Origin: Inhella sp.
Lineage (GTDB): Bacteria; Pseudomonadota; Gammaproteobacteria; Burkholderiales; Burkholderiaceae_C
Assembly (NCBI RefSeq): GCF_027532025.1
Contig: NZ_JAPZSY010000017.1
Span: 1-64,000, forward strand
DNA: 64,000 nt
Direction: 5' to 3'
Shown: positions 10,283-22,954 of the stretch, in pieces
How the letters are laid out: each line of letters begins with the position of its first letter
Position numbering within the stretch: position 1 is the first letter of the stretch
Program-made: the position numbers and the translations under genes
The notes under the pieces: model-generated
Told to the model about the DNA's origin: nothing
What the model saw: only the letters and a program-made list of their open reading frames with translations
Database searches by the model: none

Positions 10283-11904
10283 CGCGGCTGGCGCTCCGGC
10301 ACCGCGGGGGCGCTGGCGGCAGGGCTTTCGGGCCAACTGCCAGCGTCCTTGATGACGGTGGGCTTGATGAGGATGACCAACTCGCGCTTGCGGTTGACCT
10401 TGCTCTTCTGGCCGAACAAGCTGCCAAACACCGGCAAGCTGGACAGCCCCGGCAGGCCGGTGCGGTCGCCGCGCAGCTCTTGCGTCATGAGCCCCCCGAT
10501 GGCGACGATGTGGCCGTCGCGCACGCGCACGATGGCGTCGGTTTCGCTGATGGCCGTGCTGGCCAGCGGCAGGCGGAAGTTGCCCAAAGTGCCCAGGTTG
10601 AGCACCTTCTCGCGCTCGCTCACCAGGCTGATGGAGGGGTGGATGTGCAGCATGACCTGACCTTCGGCGTCGATCTGCGGGGTGACGTCAAGCACGATGC
10701 CGCTGAAGAAGGGCGTCACCGTCAACGAGGGCGAGCTGGTGGTGCCGCCGCCCGTGGCGTTGGTGGTTTGGTTGGTGGTCACCCCGGTGACGTACAGATC
10801 GTCAGAACCCACCTTGAGCAGGGCCTTCTGGTTGTTCAGGGTGGCGATGCGTGGGCTGGAGAGCACATGCACGTCGCCCTGCGTCTCCAGGAAGTTCAGC
10901 ATGGCGGCGAAATTGGTCGCTTGGAAGGCCAAGCCGTAAAAGCCGCGACCGACCCCGCTGGCATCGATGCTGACGCCCGGCACGCTGATGTTGGTGCCGT
11001 CGGTGATGGGGCCGGTTCGCCCCACCACAGCGCCGGGCTGGCCGACGCCGATGCTGAGCTGGCCCCCGCGAGCGCCACCCAAGAGCTGCCCGAAGGCGCC
11101 CCAGTTCACCCCGGTCTTGGCGTCGTCGGTCAGGCTCACCTCGAGGATCTTGGCTTCGAGCATCACCTGCCGTTCGATGCTGATCTGGATGGCCTGCAGG
11201 TACTCCTCCACCTGACGCAGCTCCGGCCCCGTGGCGCGCACGACGATGACCCCCGCCGCAGGGTTCAGCACCACGGAGCGCCCCCGCTCAGACCCCACCA
11301 ACAGTTGGAGCGAGGCACGAACCTCGGCCCAAAAGTCGGCGTCGGAGGTGGTGCGCACCTTGGCGCTGTCGGTCACGCGCAGGGTCTGTCCGCTGCCGCC
11401 GCTGCCCGTGGCACTGCCCCCGGTGCTGCCAGCGCCGCCGTTTTGACCTCCGCTCTCCCCTGAAAACGCCCCGCTGCTCACGCGCAGGTCGCTCTCGCCC
11501 TGCCGGCGCCCGGGCAGGTAGTTGATGCGGAAGATCCGCGTCTGCACCGCATTGGAGTAAACGAAGACCTTGTCGCCCTGGACACGGTAGTCGTAGCCGT
11601 ACAGCTCCTTGACGGCATCCAAGGCTTCCAGCACCGTGGTGTTGCGCAGGTTCAGGCTGATGCGCCCCTCCACCTCGGGCGACACCAGCACCTGCAAGGG
11701 GCTGCCCTGGACGATCTGCAAAAAGACTTGGCTGGCCGGCGCATCGACCAGGGCGATGTCGAAGCGGTCGCTGCGCGCCGCCGCGGCTTGGGGCGGCGGC
11801 GGCGTGGGGGCTGCCCGCGGCACGCGAGGGCTTTGCGCCTCGGCCAAGGGAGCCAGGGCGATGACCCAGGCCAGAGCAAGGAGAGTGGTTCGCAGCATCG
11901 TCAT
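10279..11904 (-). CDS. mshL: Pilus secretin MshL
   Basis: Signal peptide; STN/secretin domains with VLSSPRIATLNNQKALLKVG and IAIGGLMTQ. Confidence 0.9.
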   Translation of the reverse strand: MTMLRTTLLALAWVIALAPLAEAQSPRVPRAAPTPPPPQAAAARSDRFDIALVDAPASQVFLQIVQGSPLQVLVSPEVEGRISLNLRNTTVLEALDAVKELYGYDYRVQGDKVFVYSNAVQTRIFRINYLPGRRQGESDLRVSSGAFSGESGGQNGGAGSTGGSATGSGGSGQTLRVTDSAKVRTTSDADFWAEVRASLQLLVGSERGRSVVLNPAAGVIVVRATGPELRQVEEYLQAIQISIERQVMLEAKILEVSLTDDAKTGVNWGAFGQLLGGARGGQLSIGVGQPGAVVGRTGPITDGTNISVPGVSIDASGVGRGFYGLAFQATNFAAMLNFLETQGDVHVLSSPRIATLNNQKALLKVGSDDLYVTGVTTNQTTNATGGGTTSSPSLTVTPFFSGIVLDVTPQIDAEGQVMLHIHPSISLVSEREKVLNLGTLGNFRLPLASTAISETDAIVRVRDGHIVAIGGLMTQELRGDRTGLPGLSSLPVFGSLFGQKSKVNRKRELVILIKPTVIKDAGSWPESPAASAPAVPERQPR

Positions 11905-12287
11905 GGGCGGTTCCCGCGCGGCGCCGGGGCGGCCGCTGAAGGGGAGGAAGGAAGCAGCAGGAGTCGCAACAAGCGGCCCTCGGGGTCGCGCAGCACCGCG
12001 GCGTCGGTTTCCAAACGCAGCAAGGTGTGGCCCTGCCATCGCTGGCCCGGGCTGAGCACCTGGCCGTTGATCAGCGCGCTGGGCATGGGCCCCAGCCGCA
12101 AGCCTTGCAGACGCAGGCGCTCCGGCACCGCTGCCGCCGGCGCGGCGGACGCCGTGGCCGCCGCCGGTAGCGCGCGCAGCACAGCCGGGGGTTGGGTGGG
12201 ATCGAGCGCGGCCGCCGGTGTCCCCCAGACCAAGAGCACGGCAGCCGCCAGCAACCGCCGCAGGAAAGGGGTCACAGCGCCAGCCAT
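11901..12287 (-). CDS. mshK: MshK-like periplasmic protein
   Basis: LDPTQPP and ...SALINGQVLSPGQRWQGHTLLRLE (PilP/MshK-like); position between mshL and mshJ. Confidence 0.7.
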   Translation of the reverse strand: MAGAVTPFLRRLLAAAVLLVWGTPAAALDPTQPPAVLRALPAAATASAAPAAAVPERLRLQGLRLGPMPSALINGQVLSPGQRWQGHTLLRLETDAAVLRDPEGRLLRLLLLPSSPSAAAPAPRGNRP

Positions 12288-12967
12288 GTGGGATCCGTGC
12301 TCAGGGTTTCGAGGTCGACGGTCAGCTCCAACGTGGGGTGCTCCACCACGTCCAAAGACAGGCCGCGCAGGCGCAGGGGCAGCTCACCCGCCCGGGCCAA
12401 GGCTTGCACATAGGCCTGCAAGGCCTCGTAGCGGCCCGTGAGCACGAGTTGCACCCCATGCCGGTAAACCCGTGGGGCGCTCGGCGCACTGGCTGCCGGG
12501 CTGGGAGGCGCCACGTCGGGCACTGCGCGCAGGGCCACCAACTGCAAGGCCCCCGCCGGGGCCGCCTGGGCCTGGCGCTGAACCAGCGATTCAAGCAGGG
12601 CCAAGGTGCGCGCCGCATCGGCTTGCGCCACCTGGGGCTGTTGCTGCTGCAGCGCCGACCATTGGTCGCGCAAGCGTTTGAGCTCCAACTGGCGTTGGGC
12701 TGCTTCGGTGGCGCGCTGCTGGATGGTGGACTGCAGCTCCTGCTGCACCTGCTGCTGCCCCTGCAGCAGCGTGGCTTCTCGAGCCAACGCGGCTTTGCGC
12801 TGAGCCAGCGCGGGTGTGAGCCAAAGGGCGTCAATCACCCAAAACACCAACAGGGCCAACACGGCCACGAGCATGAGCTGCTCGCGCACCGAACGGGCGG
12901 TGAAGCGGGCCCACGCCCCCCGCCAGCGGGCCTGTTGCTGCTGCCAAGCGGTGCGTACGGCGCTCAT
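12272..12967 (-). CDS. mshJ: MshJ-like (GspM/PilO-type) protein
   Basis: N-terminal TM plus coiled coil; position in cluster. Confidence 0.7.
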   Translation of the reverse strand: MSAVRTAWQQQQARWRGAWARFTARSVREQLMLVAVLALLVFWVIDALWLTPALAQRKAALAREATLLQGQQQVQQELQSTIQQRATEAAQRQLELKRLRDQWSALQQQQPQVAQADAARTLALLESLVQRQAQAAPAGALQLVALRAVPDVAPPSPAASAPSAPRVYRHGVQLVLTGRYEALQAYVQALARAGELPLRLRGLSLDVVEHPTLELTVDLETLSTDPTWLAL

Positions 12968-13578
12968 CGGCCCCCCGTCGGCGCAGGCCCAGGGCTGCGC
13001 AACACGAACTGGAACACGGCAACCGGGGCTGCCGGAGCCCCCGTGGCCACCGGCACTGGCGTGGCCTCCACCTGGGCGAAGCGCTGACCGTGGAGCGGGC
13101 CCTGGGCCTCCAGGCGGCGCAAATAGGCCGGCAGCCGGCCTGGATCCAGCATGCGACCCTCCAACGCCACGCTGCCGCCTGGGCCCGCCTGCCAGCGCAC
13201 CTTGTCGAGCCACACATCGCCGGGCGCCGCCTGAGCCAGCGCCTGCAAGAAGGCCGCGGCGGCGTCGCGACCATCCACCGCACCCGCTTGTGCATTGGCC
13301 AGCGTTTGCGCGCCCAGCAAGCGCTGGCGCAGCTGCTCGATTTCAGCCCGCTGGGCCGCGCCGTCCGCCACGGCCGGCACCTGGGCGGCCAGTTGGCGCA
13401 ATTGGGTTTCGATGGCGTCCGACCGCTGCTCGGCGGCCCGAGCCTGCTGCTGCACCTGCCAACCCGCAGCCCCGGTGAGTGCGGCCACGGTCAGCAACAG
13501 CACCACCACGCGGCCGGGCGTGACCCACACCCGCGGCGGGCGCAGGCGGTCGTCGAACAGATTGAGGTGTTGAGCCAT
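12964..13578 (-). CDS. PilN-domain protein of the MSHA cluster
   Basis: [21 protein letters not shown]..., single TM, PilN-like; overlaps mshJ by 4 nt. Confidence 0.7.
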   Translation of the reverse strand: MAQHLNLFDDRLRPPRVWVTPGRVVVLLLTVAALTGAAGWQVQQQARAAEQRSDAIETQLRQLAAQVPAVADGAAQRAEIEQLRQRLLGAQTLANAQAGAVDGRDAAAAFLQALAQAAPGDVWLDKVRWQAGPGGSVALEGRMLDPGRLPAYLRRLEAQGPLHGQRFAQVEATPVPVATGAPAAPVAVFQFVLRSPGPAPTGGR

Positions 13579-13584
13579 GGGCGA

Positions 13585-14517
13585 TCAGTCCATCCGCAGC
13601 GCAGCGCCCAAAGCCAGGAGCCAAGGCGCCGCGCGAGCACCGCTCAGCTCTGGCGTGGCGCTCAGGTCCAGGGCTTCGGCCAGGTCGAAGGGCAGCACGG
13701 GGACGTAGGTGAGGGTTCGCAGGTGTTCGGTGAGGGCGGCCATGCCTGGGCCGGGAACGACGAGCAGTCGCGCCAAACTGAGATGGCTGTGCAAGCGGTC
13801 GAAGCTGTCCAGCGTGCGCTGGACTTCCAGGCCGATGCGATCCAGCGCTGCCTCGCGACGGGCGTCGTCCTCGGTATTCAGCGAATCGGCGGTCACGTCG
13901 ATCTGGCGGTACATCACCAAGTCCTCGCCGGCCGTGACGACCAGACTCCCCGTGCCGGCACTGAAACTGAGCAAAGCCTGGGCCCTGCCCTCGGGGGCCA
14001 CGCGGTGACTGAGGTTGCGCAAGGCGGTTTCCGGGATGTCGATGGCCGTCAGCGGGGCCTTGGCCGCCACCGCGGCGTGCACCACCGGGCGCAACGCTGC
14101 GTGGGGCGCCAGCACCGCCAACAGCTGCTTTCGGCGCTGCAAATGGCGATCGCCCGGCAGGGTGAGCAGGTCGATGGACGCGTCGGCCACGTCGAAGTCC
14201 ACCTGGCCCTTGAGCTGCCATCGCAGCACGTCACGCCACGCTTCAGGCGGCACATCGGCCGGTGCCTCACCCGCCACGATGCGGTAGTGCTCGGGCGGCA
14301 GCACCCAAACCCGCCGAGTGTGGCCATGCGCGCGGGTCAAAGCCGCCAGTGCGGCGCGCTGACCGGGCGCATCGCTCGGCCACAGGCCTTCCCACGCCCA
14401 GGCCACGCGCGGCCGCGCCTGACCCGCTTGCGGCAACACGGCCACGGCGCGCAATCGCTCGCCGCTGGCCACCATGGCCATCCAAGCTGCCGAAGAATGG
14501 GCTCGAAACCAGGGCAC
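13585..14517 (-). CDS. mshI: MshI-like (PilM/actin-like) protein; start uncertain (GTG 14517 or ATG 14481)
   Basis: [23 protein letters not shown]..., [12 protein letters not shown]..., typical MshI segments. Confidence 0.7.
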   Translation of the reverse strand: MPWFRAHSSAAWMAMVASGERLRAVAVLPQAGQARPRVAWAWEGLWPSDAPGQRAALAALTRAHGHTRRVWVLPPEHYRIVAGEAPADVPPEAWRDVLRWQLKGQVDFDVADASIDLLTLPGDRHLQRRKQLLAVLAPHAALRPVVHAAVAAKAPLTAIDIPETALRNLSHRVAPEGRAQALLSFSAGTGSLVVTAGEDLVMYRQIDVTADSLNTEDDARREAALDRIGLEVQRTLDSFDRLHSHLSLARLLVVPGPGMAALTEHLRTLTYVPVLPFDLAEALDLSATPELSGARAAPWLLALGAALRMD

Positions 14518-14595
14518 CGACCGACCTTCCCAAGAGGCAACAGGCCCGGAGTATTCCAGCCGCGCATCCACCCCTCGCCCCGGGATAATCCCGCG

Positions 14596-15228
14596 ATGCT
14601 CAAACTGCTGGTGGGCCTGGGCAATCCTGGCGCTGAATACGACGACACGCGACACAACGCCGGCTTCGCCTGGGTGGACGCGGTGGCCCGCGAACTCAAG
14701 GTCACCTTGCAGCCCGAGCGCAGCTACTTTGGCTTGGCAGCCAGGGCGAATGGCCCCCAAGGGCCGGTGTGGCTGCTGGAGCCACAAACCTACATGAACC
14801 TGAGCGGCAAATCGGTGGCGGCGCTGGCTCGGTTTTTCAAGGTGCAGCCCGACGAGATCCTGGTCGCCCACGACGAGCTCGACCTGCCACCGGGCGAGAT
14901 GAAGCTCAAGAAGGGCGGGGGCACGGGCGGCCACAACGGTCTGAAGGACATGCAGGCGCAGTTGGGCAGTGGCGACTTCTGGCGCCTGCGCCTGGGCATC
15001 GGTCACCCGGGGCAGAAAGACGCCGTGGCCGGCTACGTGCTCCGCCGTGCACCGGCCACCGAGCGCGAGCTCTTGCAAGCGTGCATCGACAAAACCCTGC
15101 CCGTGCTGCCCCTGCTGCTGGCCGGCCAAATGGACGCGGCGCTGCAAAAGCTGCATGCCAAGCCGCCGCGCCCGAAGCCCCCCAAACCCAATGCGCCCAG
15201 CCCGACCACCGCAGGCTCGCCATCATGA
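14596..15228 (+). CDS. pth: Peptidyl-tRNA hydrolase
   Basis: [24 protein letters not shown]...[12 protein letters not shown]...[27 protein letters not shown]. Confidence 0.97.
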   Translation: MLKLLVGLGNPGAEYDDTRHNAGFAWVDAVARELKVTLQPERSYFGLAARANGPQGPVWLLEPQTYMNLSGKSVAALARFFKVQPDEILVAHDELDLPPGEMKLKKGGGTGGHNGLKDMQAQLGSGDFWRLRLGIGHPGQKDAVAGYVLRRAPATERELLQACIDKTLPVLPLLLAGQMDAALQKLHAKPPRPKPPKPNAPSPTTAGSPS

Positions 15229-15656
15229 ATCGTCGGCTCTGGTGCCTGTGGGCGGGTGGCATGGCCTTGGGAGGCGGCGCGCTGGCGCAAACCCGCCGCG
15301 AGCAACGCCCCATCTACCGCTGCGGCAACACGGTGAGCGATCGTCCCTGTGGCCCCGAGGCCGAGGCCTCGGCCGTGGGCTTCGATCAACCCAGTGAGGC
15401 CGACCGCCGCGCCGCCGCGCAACGCGCCCGGACCGAGCAGGCGCGGGCCGCGCAGCAGCAAAAGGAACGCGAGGCGGCCGAACGGGCGGCCCTGCGGGCC
15501 AACACGCCCCGCCCACCGCCCCCGCCACCCCCGGCCGCGCCAGAGGCGCGCCCCCCCAAGCCGGAGCCCCGCGTGCGGCATGCACGTGGCCCCAAGCCCG
15601 CCCAACGCCCGCAGCGGCCCAAGCCCACCCCGGCGGACCCAGCCTCCAAGCCCTGA
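15225..15656 (+). CDS. Secreted DUF4124-like protein with Pro/Arg-rich tail
   Basis: Signal peptide then [13 protein letters not shown]; overlaps pth stop by 4 nt. Confidence 0.6.
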   Translation: MNRRLWCLWAGGMALGGGALAQTRREQRPIYRCGNTVSDRPCGPEAEASAVGFDQPSEADRRAAAQRARTEQARAAQQQKEREAAERAALRANTPRPPPPPPPAAPEARPPKPEPRVRHARGPKPAQRPQRPKPTPADPASKP

Positions 15657-15680
15657 TCGCCAAGCGGCACAATGCTGGCC

Positions 15681-15892
15681 GTTGGTGCTCGCGACGCCCG
15701 CCCGGGGGTCGCAGTTGAACGGGAATCGGGGGGGTGGATGGCCAGCGGCCGGCAACCCAACCCGAGCTGTCCCCGCAACGGTAAGCGGCCAGGATCGGGA
15801 TTCGCACCCCGCCCCTCGGCCCGACCACAGCCACTGGTGCGTCAGCGCTGGGAAGGCGGTCGGGTTGGCGCCGTCAGCCCGGAGACCGGCCA
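15681..15892 (+). promoter_or_regulatory. Cobalamin (AdoCbl) riboswitch
   Basis: GAACGGGAATCGGG, GCTGTCCCCGCAACGGTAAGCGG, AGCCACTG, GGGAAGGC, GTCAGCCCGGAGACCGGCC motifs in order upstream of btuB. Confidence 0.93.
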
Positions 15893-15979
15893 ACAACGGG
15901 GGCTCGGGACCTGAGTGCCGAGCCCGTGTCGCCGCAGCGAACGGGGATGTTCGCGCGCGGCCTCGTTCGCTGTTTCACC

Positions 15980-17830
15980 ATGTCCATCCTTGTTTGGCGC
16001 ACTTCGCGCCTGTTCCGCCTGTCCCTGTTGACTGGGGCGGCGGTGGCGGCCTGCCCGTCCCACGCCCAAACCCTCGCCGCCCTCGACCCCGTCGTCGTCA
16101 CCGCGGCGCGAACCCCCCAACGCCTGAGCCAAGCCGTGGCCGATGTGCGAGTGATCGACCGCGCCGCCATCGAACGCTTGGGCATCGGCGGCTTGGCCGA
16201 CCTGCTGCGCCGCGAGGCCGGCTTGGAGATGAGCCGCAACGGCGGCCCGGGTGCCAGCACCTCCGTTTACCTGCGCGGCGCCGATTCCCGGCACACCGTG
16301 GTGCTGCTCGATGGCGTTCGCATCGACTCTCAAGCCACCGGCGGCGCCAGTTGGTCGGGCATCGCCCTGACCGACATCGAGCGGGTGGAAATCGTGTCCG
16401 GCCCGGCCAGCGCCTTGTACGGCAGCGACGCCATCGGCGGCGTCGTGCAACTGTTCACCCGCCAGGGCAGCGCGGGGGTGCAGGGCGAGGCCCTGCTCGC
16501 CGCCGGCAACTTGGGTCAGCGCCGGGTCGAGGCGTCCGTCGGCGGGCGCGATGGCGGGCTGCACGGCCGCTTGGGCCTGCTGCACGAGCGCGCCACTGGC
16601 TTCAACGCCAGCACCGACCCCAGCGGCTTCGCCTGGAGCCCGGACCGCGACGGTTGGCAGCGCCGCAGCGCCACGCTGCGGGCCGGCGCGACCGTGGCCG
16701 AGGGACACACACTGGACGCCACCGTCAGTGCCGCTCGCACACGCACGCAGTTCGATGGCTGGGACGCCAACGCCGACGACCGCGACGTCCAACGCCAAAC
16801 GGCGGTGCAACTCGGCTGGCAAAGCGCTTGGTCGAGCGCGCTGCGCACTGAGGTGCAGGCCGGCGAGAGCCGCGACCGCTACGCCATCCCGAACTTCAGC
16901 TACCAGGCCGACACCCGGGTGCGCCAGAGCGGCATCGTGGCCTTCTGGACGCCACAACGCGGCCAGCAGTGGCAAGCCGTGCTGGAACGACGGGACGACC
17001 GGCTGCGCGACGCTGGCCTGAGCGGCGCCGGGGCCGAGCGTCAACTCGACAGCCTGGGCCTGGGCTGGAGCCTCACCGACCCCACGCACACGGTGCAACT
17101 CAACGCTCGGCGCGACCGCGACAGCCAGCACGGCACGGTTCACACCGGGCTCCTGGGTGCCTCGGTCACGCTGGCGCCCGGTTGGCGCCTGGCCGGCAGC
17201 GCGGGCACTGGCTTCCGCTCGCCCACGGTGTACCAACTGGCCAGTCCTTACGGCGTTCGCAGCCTGCGCCCCGAGCGCAGCCGCAACGCCGAGCTGGCCT
17301 TGCGCTGGCAAGACGGCGACATCCGCGCCTCGCTCACGGCCTACCGCCAGACGGTGCGAGACCTGATCGGCTTCGGCGCCGCCGGCCCTTGTGCCAGCGC
17401 CTTCGGCTGCTACGAGAACGTGGCCCGCGCCACACTGCAAGGCCTGAGCCTGCGCGCCGATGGCCGCTGGGGCAGCAGCCTGGGCTGGCGCGCCAGCGCC
17501 GATTGGAGCGACCCGACCAACGCCGTCACCGGCAAGCGTCTGGCCCGCCGGGCCGAGCGACATGGTCGGCTGAGTCTGGACTGGCAGCCGGCACCCGGCT
17601 GGAGCGTCGGCGCCCACGCCCTGCTGAGCAGCGCCCGCTTCGACGACGCCGCCAACACGCGGCGCTTGGGCGGCTACGTTCAGCTCGACCTGGACGCGCG
17701 CTGGCAGTTCCACCGCGACTGGGCGCTGGAAGCCCAGCTCGGCAACGCCACCCAGCAGGCCCAGGCACTGGCCCGCGGCTACGCCGTCACCCCGCGCAGC
17801 CTCTTGGTGGGCCTGCGCAGCCGCTGGTGA
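15980..17830 (+). CDS. btuB: TonB-dependent vitamin B12 receptor BtuB
   Basis: Signal peptide, DPVVVTAARTPQRLSQAVADVRVID TonB box/plug, VYLRGADSRHTVVLLDGVR; riboswitch upstream. Confidence 0.9.
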   Translation: MSILVWRTSRLFRLSLLTGAAVAACPSHAQTLAALDPVVVTAARTPQRLSQAVADVRVIDRAAIERLGIGGLADLLRREAGLEMSRNGGPGASTSVYLRGADSRHTVVLLDGVRIDSQATGGASWSGIALTDIERVEIVSGPASALYGSDAIGGVVQLFTRQGSAGVQGEALLAAGNLGQRRVEASVGGRDGGLHGRLGLLHERATGFNASTDPSGFAWSPDRDGWQRRSATLRAGATVAEGHTLDATVSAARTRTQFDGWDANADDRDVQRQTAVQLGWQSAWSSALRTEVQAGESRDRYAIPNFSYQADTRVRQSGIVAFWTPQRGQQWQAVLERRDDRLRDAGLSGAGAERQLDSLGLGWSLTDPTHTVQLNARRDRDSQHGTVHTGLLGASVTLAPGWRLAGSAGTGFRSPTVYQLASPYGVRSLRPERSRNAELALRWQDGDIRASLTAYRQTVRDLIGFGAAGPCASAFGCYENVARATLQGLSLRADGRWGSSLGWRASADWSDPTNAVTGKRLARRAERHGRLSLDWQPAPGWSVGAHALLSSARFDDAANTRRLGGYVQLDLDARWQFHRDWALEAQLGNATQQAQALARGYAVTPRSLLVGLRSRW

Positions 17831-18720
17831 TGGCCGGGCGGCACGCGGCAGGCGTCTGGCGCGCGGCCTGGGCCGCGCTCGGCCTGAGCCTGCACACCCT
17901 GCTGAGCGCCGCCCCGCTGACCCACACCGACGACCTGGGGCGGCGGGTGACCCTGCCCGCGCCGCCCCAGCGCATCGTGGCCATCGGCCCGTCCATCGTC
18001 GAGAGCCTGTGCGCGGTGGGCGGCTGCGACCGTCTGGTGGGGGTGGACCGTTTTTCCAACCACCCCGCCTCGGTGCAAAGCCTGCCCAAGCTCGGTGGGC
18101 TGGGCGAGGCGTCGCTCGAGCAAATCGTCGGCCTCAAGCCCGACCTCGTGCTGCTGCTGCCCGCATCGCGCCTGCACGACCGGCTCTCGCAACTGGGCGT
18201 ACCGGTGCTGGCCTTGGACGCACAAAGCCTGCCCGAGATGCATCGCCTGCTGCGCCACCTGGCCGCGCTGATGGGCGAGCCCGCGCGGGCCGAGCAGGTG
18301 TGGGCGCAGATGCTGCGCGAGGTGGACGCCGCCGCCGCGCCATTGCCGGCGGCCTGGCGGGGTCGCTCCGTGTACTTCGAGGTCGACCCCACGCCTTTCG
18401 CGGCCGGCGAGGCCTCGTACATCGGCGCCTTGCTGGCGCGCCTGGGCCTGCGCAACATCGTGCCGGCAGCGCTCGGCACCTTCCCGCAGCTCAACCCGGA
18501 ATTCGTGTTGCGCGCGCAGCCCGAGCTCATCGTCGTGGGGCAGCGCGAAGCGCCTAACCTGGCGGCGCGGCCGGGCTGGGCGCGATTGCCGGCCGTGCGG
18601 CAAGGCCGCGTGTGCGCGCTGCCCCGAGACGACGGCGAAGTCGTGGGCCGCCCAGGCCCCCGCATGGGCGAAGCCGCCAGGGCGTTGGTGCGCTGCATCG
18701 CCGCCCTTCCCGCACCTTGA
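17830..18720 (+). CDS. btuF: Cobalamin ABC transporter substrate-binding protein
   Basis: PQRIVAIGPSIVESLCAVGGCDRLVGVDRFSNHP...KPDLVLLLP; next to btuC/btuD. Confidence 0.85.
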   Translation: MAGRHAAGVWRAAWAALGLSLHTLLSAAPLTHTDDLGRRVTLPAPPQRIVAIGPSIVESLCAVGGCDRLVGVDRFSNHPASVQSLPKLGGLGEASLEQIVGLKPDLVLLLPASRLHDRLSQLGVPVLALDAQSLPEMHRLLRHLAALMGEPARAEQVWAQMLREVDAAAAPLPAAWRGRSVYFEVDPTPFAAGEASYIGALLARLGLRNIVPAALGTFPQLNPEFVLRAQPELIVVGQREAPNLAARPGWARLPAVRQGRVCALPRDDGEVVGRPGPRMGEAARALVRCIAALPAP

Positions 18721-18760
18721 CCGGCGGCGAGATCATCCGGGCCCCACGAGCTTGCGCCCC

Positions 18761-19738
18761 ATGAGCCTGCGTCCCCTCCCCCTGGCCCTCGCCCTGTCGC
18801 TCACCTGCGCCGCCTTGTTGGTGTTGGGCGCCAGCGTGGGAGCCCACGGCCTGGACGCGGCGCTGTGGGCCGCGCCGAGCCTGGTCACCGAGCTGCGGCT
18901 GCCCCGCAGCTTGGCCGCCTGGGGCTGCGGCGCGCTGCTCGGGCTGGCGGGCGCCATCGCCCAAGGCCTGTTCCGCAACCCCCTGGCCGACCCCTACCTG
19001 TTGGGCGCCAGCGCGGGTGCCAGCTTGGGCGTGGCCCTGGCGTTGGTGCTGGCCGGCAACAGCGCGGGCGCCCTGCTGGCCGGCAGCGGCTGGGGCCTGA
19101 ACTTGGCGGCCTTCGCCGGCGCCTGGGGGGCCTTGGGCCTGACGGTGCTGCTCAGCCGCGGGGTGTCGCACACCCCCCGGCTGCTGCTGGCGGGCGTGAT
19201 CGTCGGGGTCGTGCTGGCAGCCGCCACACAGGGGCTGACCTTGTTGGATCCGAGCACCCTGCGGCCCATGCAGCAGTTCATGCTGGGCAGCACCAGCCTG
19301 TTGGGCTGGCCCCAGGTGGCGCTAAGCCTGCCGCTCTTGGCGCTGGCCCTGACCGCCGCCCTGGTGGGCAGCCGCACCCTGGATGCGCTGGGCCTGGGCG
19401 AGGCCACCGCGCGCAGCCTCGGTCTGCCGCTGGACGGCACGCGCGCCCTGCTGCTGGCCTTGCTCGCCCTGTGCAGCGGCGCCGCGGTGGCGCAGTGCGG
19501 GCTGGTCGCCTTCGTCGGCCTGGTTGCGCCCCACACGGTGCGGGCCCTGGGCGTGAGCCGCTACCGTTGGCTGCTGCCGCTGTCGGCCTTGAGCGGCGGC
19601 GCCTTGCTGCTGGCGGCCGACATCGTGGCCCGGTGGGTGATGGCCCCCATCGAGCTGCCCGTGGGCCTGCCCACAGCCTTGTTGGGCGGGGCTTACTTGC
19701 TGAGCCGCTTGGCGCACAGCACGGGGGCCGCCCGATGA
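18761..19738 (+). CDS. btuC: FecCD-family permease, B12 transport
   Basis: LRLPRSLAAWGCGALLGLAGAIAQGLFRNPLADPYLLGASAGA. Confidence 0.9.
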   Translation: MSLRPLPLALALSLTCAALLVLGASVGAHGLDAALWAAPSLVTELRLPRSLAAWGCGALLGLAGAIAQGLFRNPLADPYLLGASAGASLGVALALVLAGNSAGALLAGSGWGLNLAAFAGAWGALGLTVLLSRGVSHTPRLLLAGVIVGVVLAAATQGLTLLDPSTLRPMQQFMLGSTSLLGWPQVALSLPLLALALTAALVGSRTLDALGLGEATARSLGLPLDGTRALLLALLALCSGAAVAQCGLVAFVGLVAPHTVRALGVSRYRWLLPLSALSGGALLLAADIVARWVMAPIELPVGLPTALLGGAYLLSRLAHSTGAAR

Positions 19739-20502
19739 CCCCCACCCTGCACTTGAGCCTGGACCGCCTGTGCCTCGGCGAGCGGGAGGTGCTGCACGCC
19801 ATGCAGCTCACGCTGCGACCCGGCGAGTGGGTGGCCCTGGTGGGCCCCAACGGCGCGGGCAAAAGCACCCTGCTGCGCGTCCTGGCCGGGCTGCTGCCCA
19901 TCCAAGGGTCGCTGCGTCTCGGCGATACCCCCTGGCCCCTGCTGTCACGCCGGCAACGCGCCCAGCGTCTGGCGTGGCTGGGCCCAGCCGAGTTGGACGG
20001 CACGGGCACCGAGTTGCGCGCCGAAGAAGCCGTGATGTTGGGCCGCCTGCCCCACCAAGGCTGGATGGGTCTGGCCAGCGAGGCCGACCGGCAGGCGGTG
20101 GACGCCGCGCTCAGCGCCGTCGACGCCCTGCCCTGGCGCCAGCGCCCCCTGCACAGCCTGTCGGCAGGCGAACGCCAGCGCGTGCTGTTGGCGCGGGCAC
20201 TGGCCGTCGAGGCGCCCGTGTTGCTGCTGGACGAGCCGCTGACCCACCTCGACAGCCCCCATCAGGCCGACTGGTTGCGCCTGATGCGCGCGCTGGCAAA
20301 GCAGGGTCGCGCCGTTTGCAGCGTGCTGCACGAGCTGCACCTGGCCCTGCGCGCTGACCGCTTGTGGGTGGTGCACGAAGGCCGCGTCCTCCACGATGGG
20401 CCCGCTGGCGACCCCGCCGCCCGCGAGGCGCTGCAACAGGCATTTGGCCATCGCTTGCGCTTCGTGGCCGACGCCGACGGCTGGCTGGCCCTGCCGGCCT
20501 GA
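19735..20502 (+). CDS. btuD: B12 ABC transporter ATPase
   Basis: Walker A GPNGAGKST, signature LSAGERQRV, Walker B VLLLDEPLTHLD. Confidence 0.88.
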   Translation: MTPTLHLSLDRLCLGEREVLHAMQLTLRPGEWVALVGPNGAGKSTLLRVLAGLLPIQGSLRLGDTPWPLLSRRQRAQRLAWLGPAELDGTGTELRAEEAVMLGRLPHQGWMGLASEADRQAVDAALSAVDALPWRQRPLHSLSAGERQRVLLARALAVEAPVLLLDEPLTHLDSPHQADWLRLMRALAKQGRAVCSVLHELHLALRADRLWVVHEGRVLHDGPAGDPAAREALQQAFGHRLRFVADADGWLALPA

Positions 20503-20598
20503 GCGCGTCACGCCCCCCCTCAGTCGAAGGCTGAATCGGGTCTGCTGGCGAAATCCCCTCTGGCATCATGGTTGCGCTCGCGCTGACGCCTCACGCCC

Positions 20599-22905
<2,307 letters not shown>

Positions 22906-22954
22906 GGCGGGTCTGGGTTTCAGCGGACGGCGCGACGGCGCCCCCTCTCGGCCT

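Noticed and set aside
7253-10660. 1135-aa plus-strand ORF
   Set aside because: Antisense to clear mshG/mshE coding; His/Gln/Gly/Arg-rich composition typical of the shadow frame of GC-rich genes.
13090-14595. N-terminal extension of the pth ORF
   Set aside because: Antisense to mshJ/PilN-like/mshI; the recognisable Pth N-terminus [12 protein letters not shown] begins at 14596.
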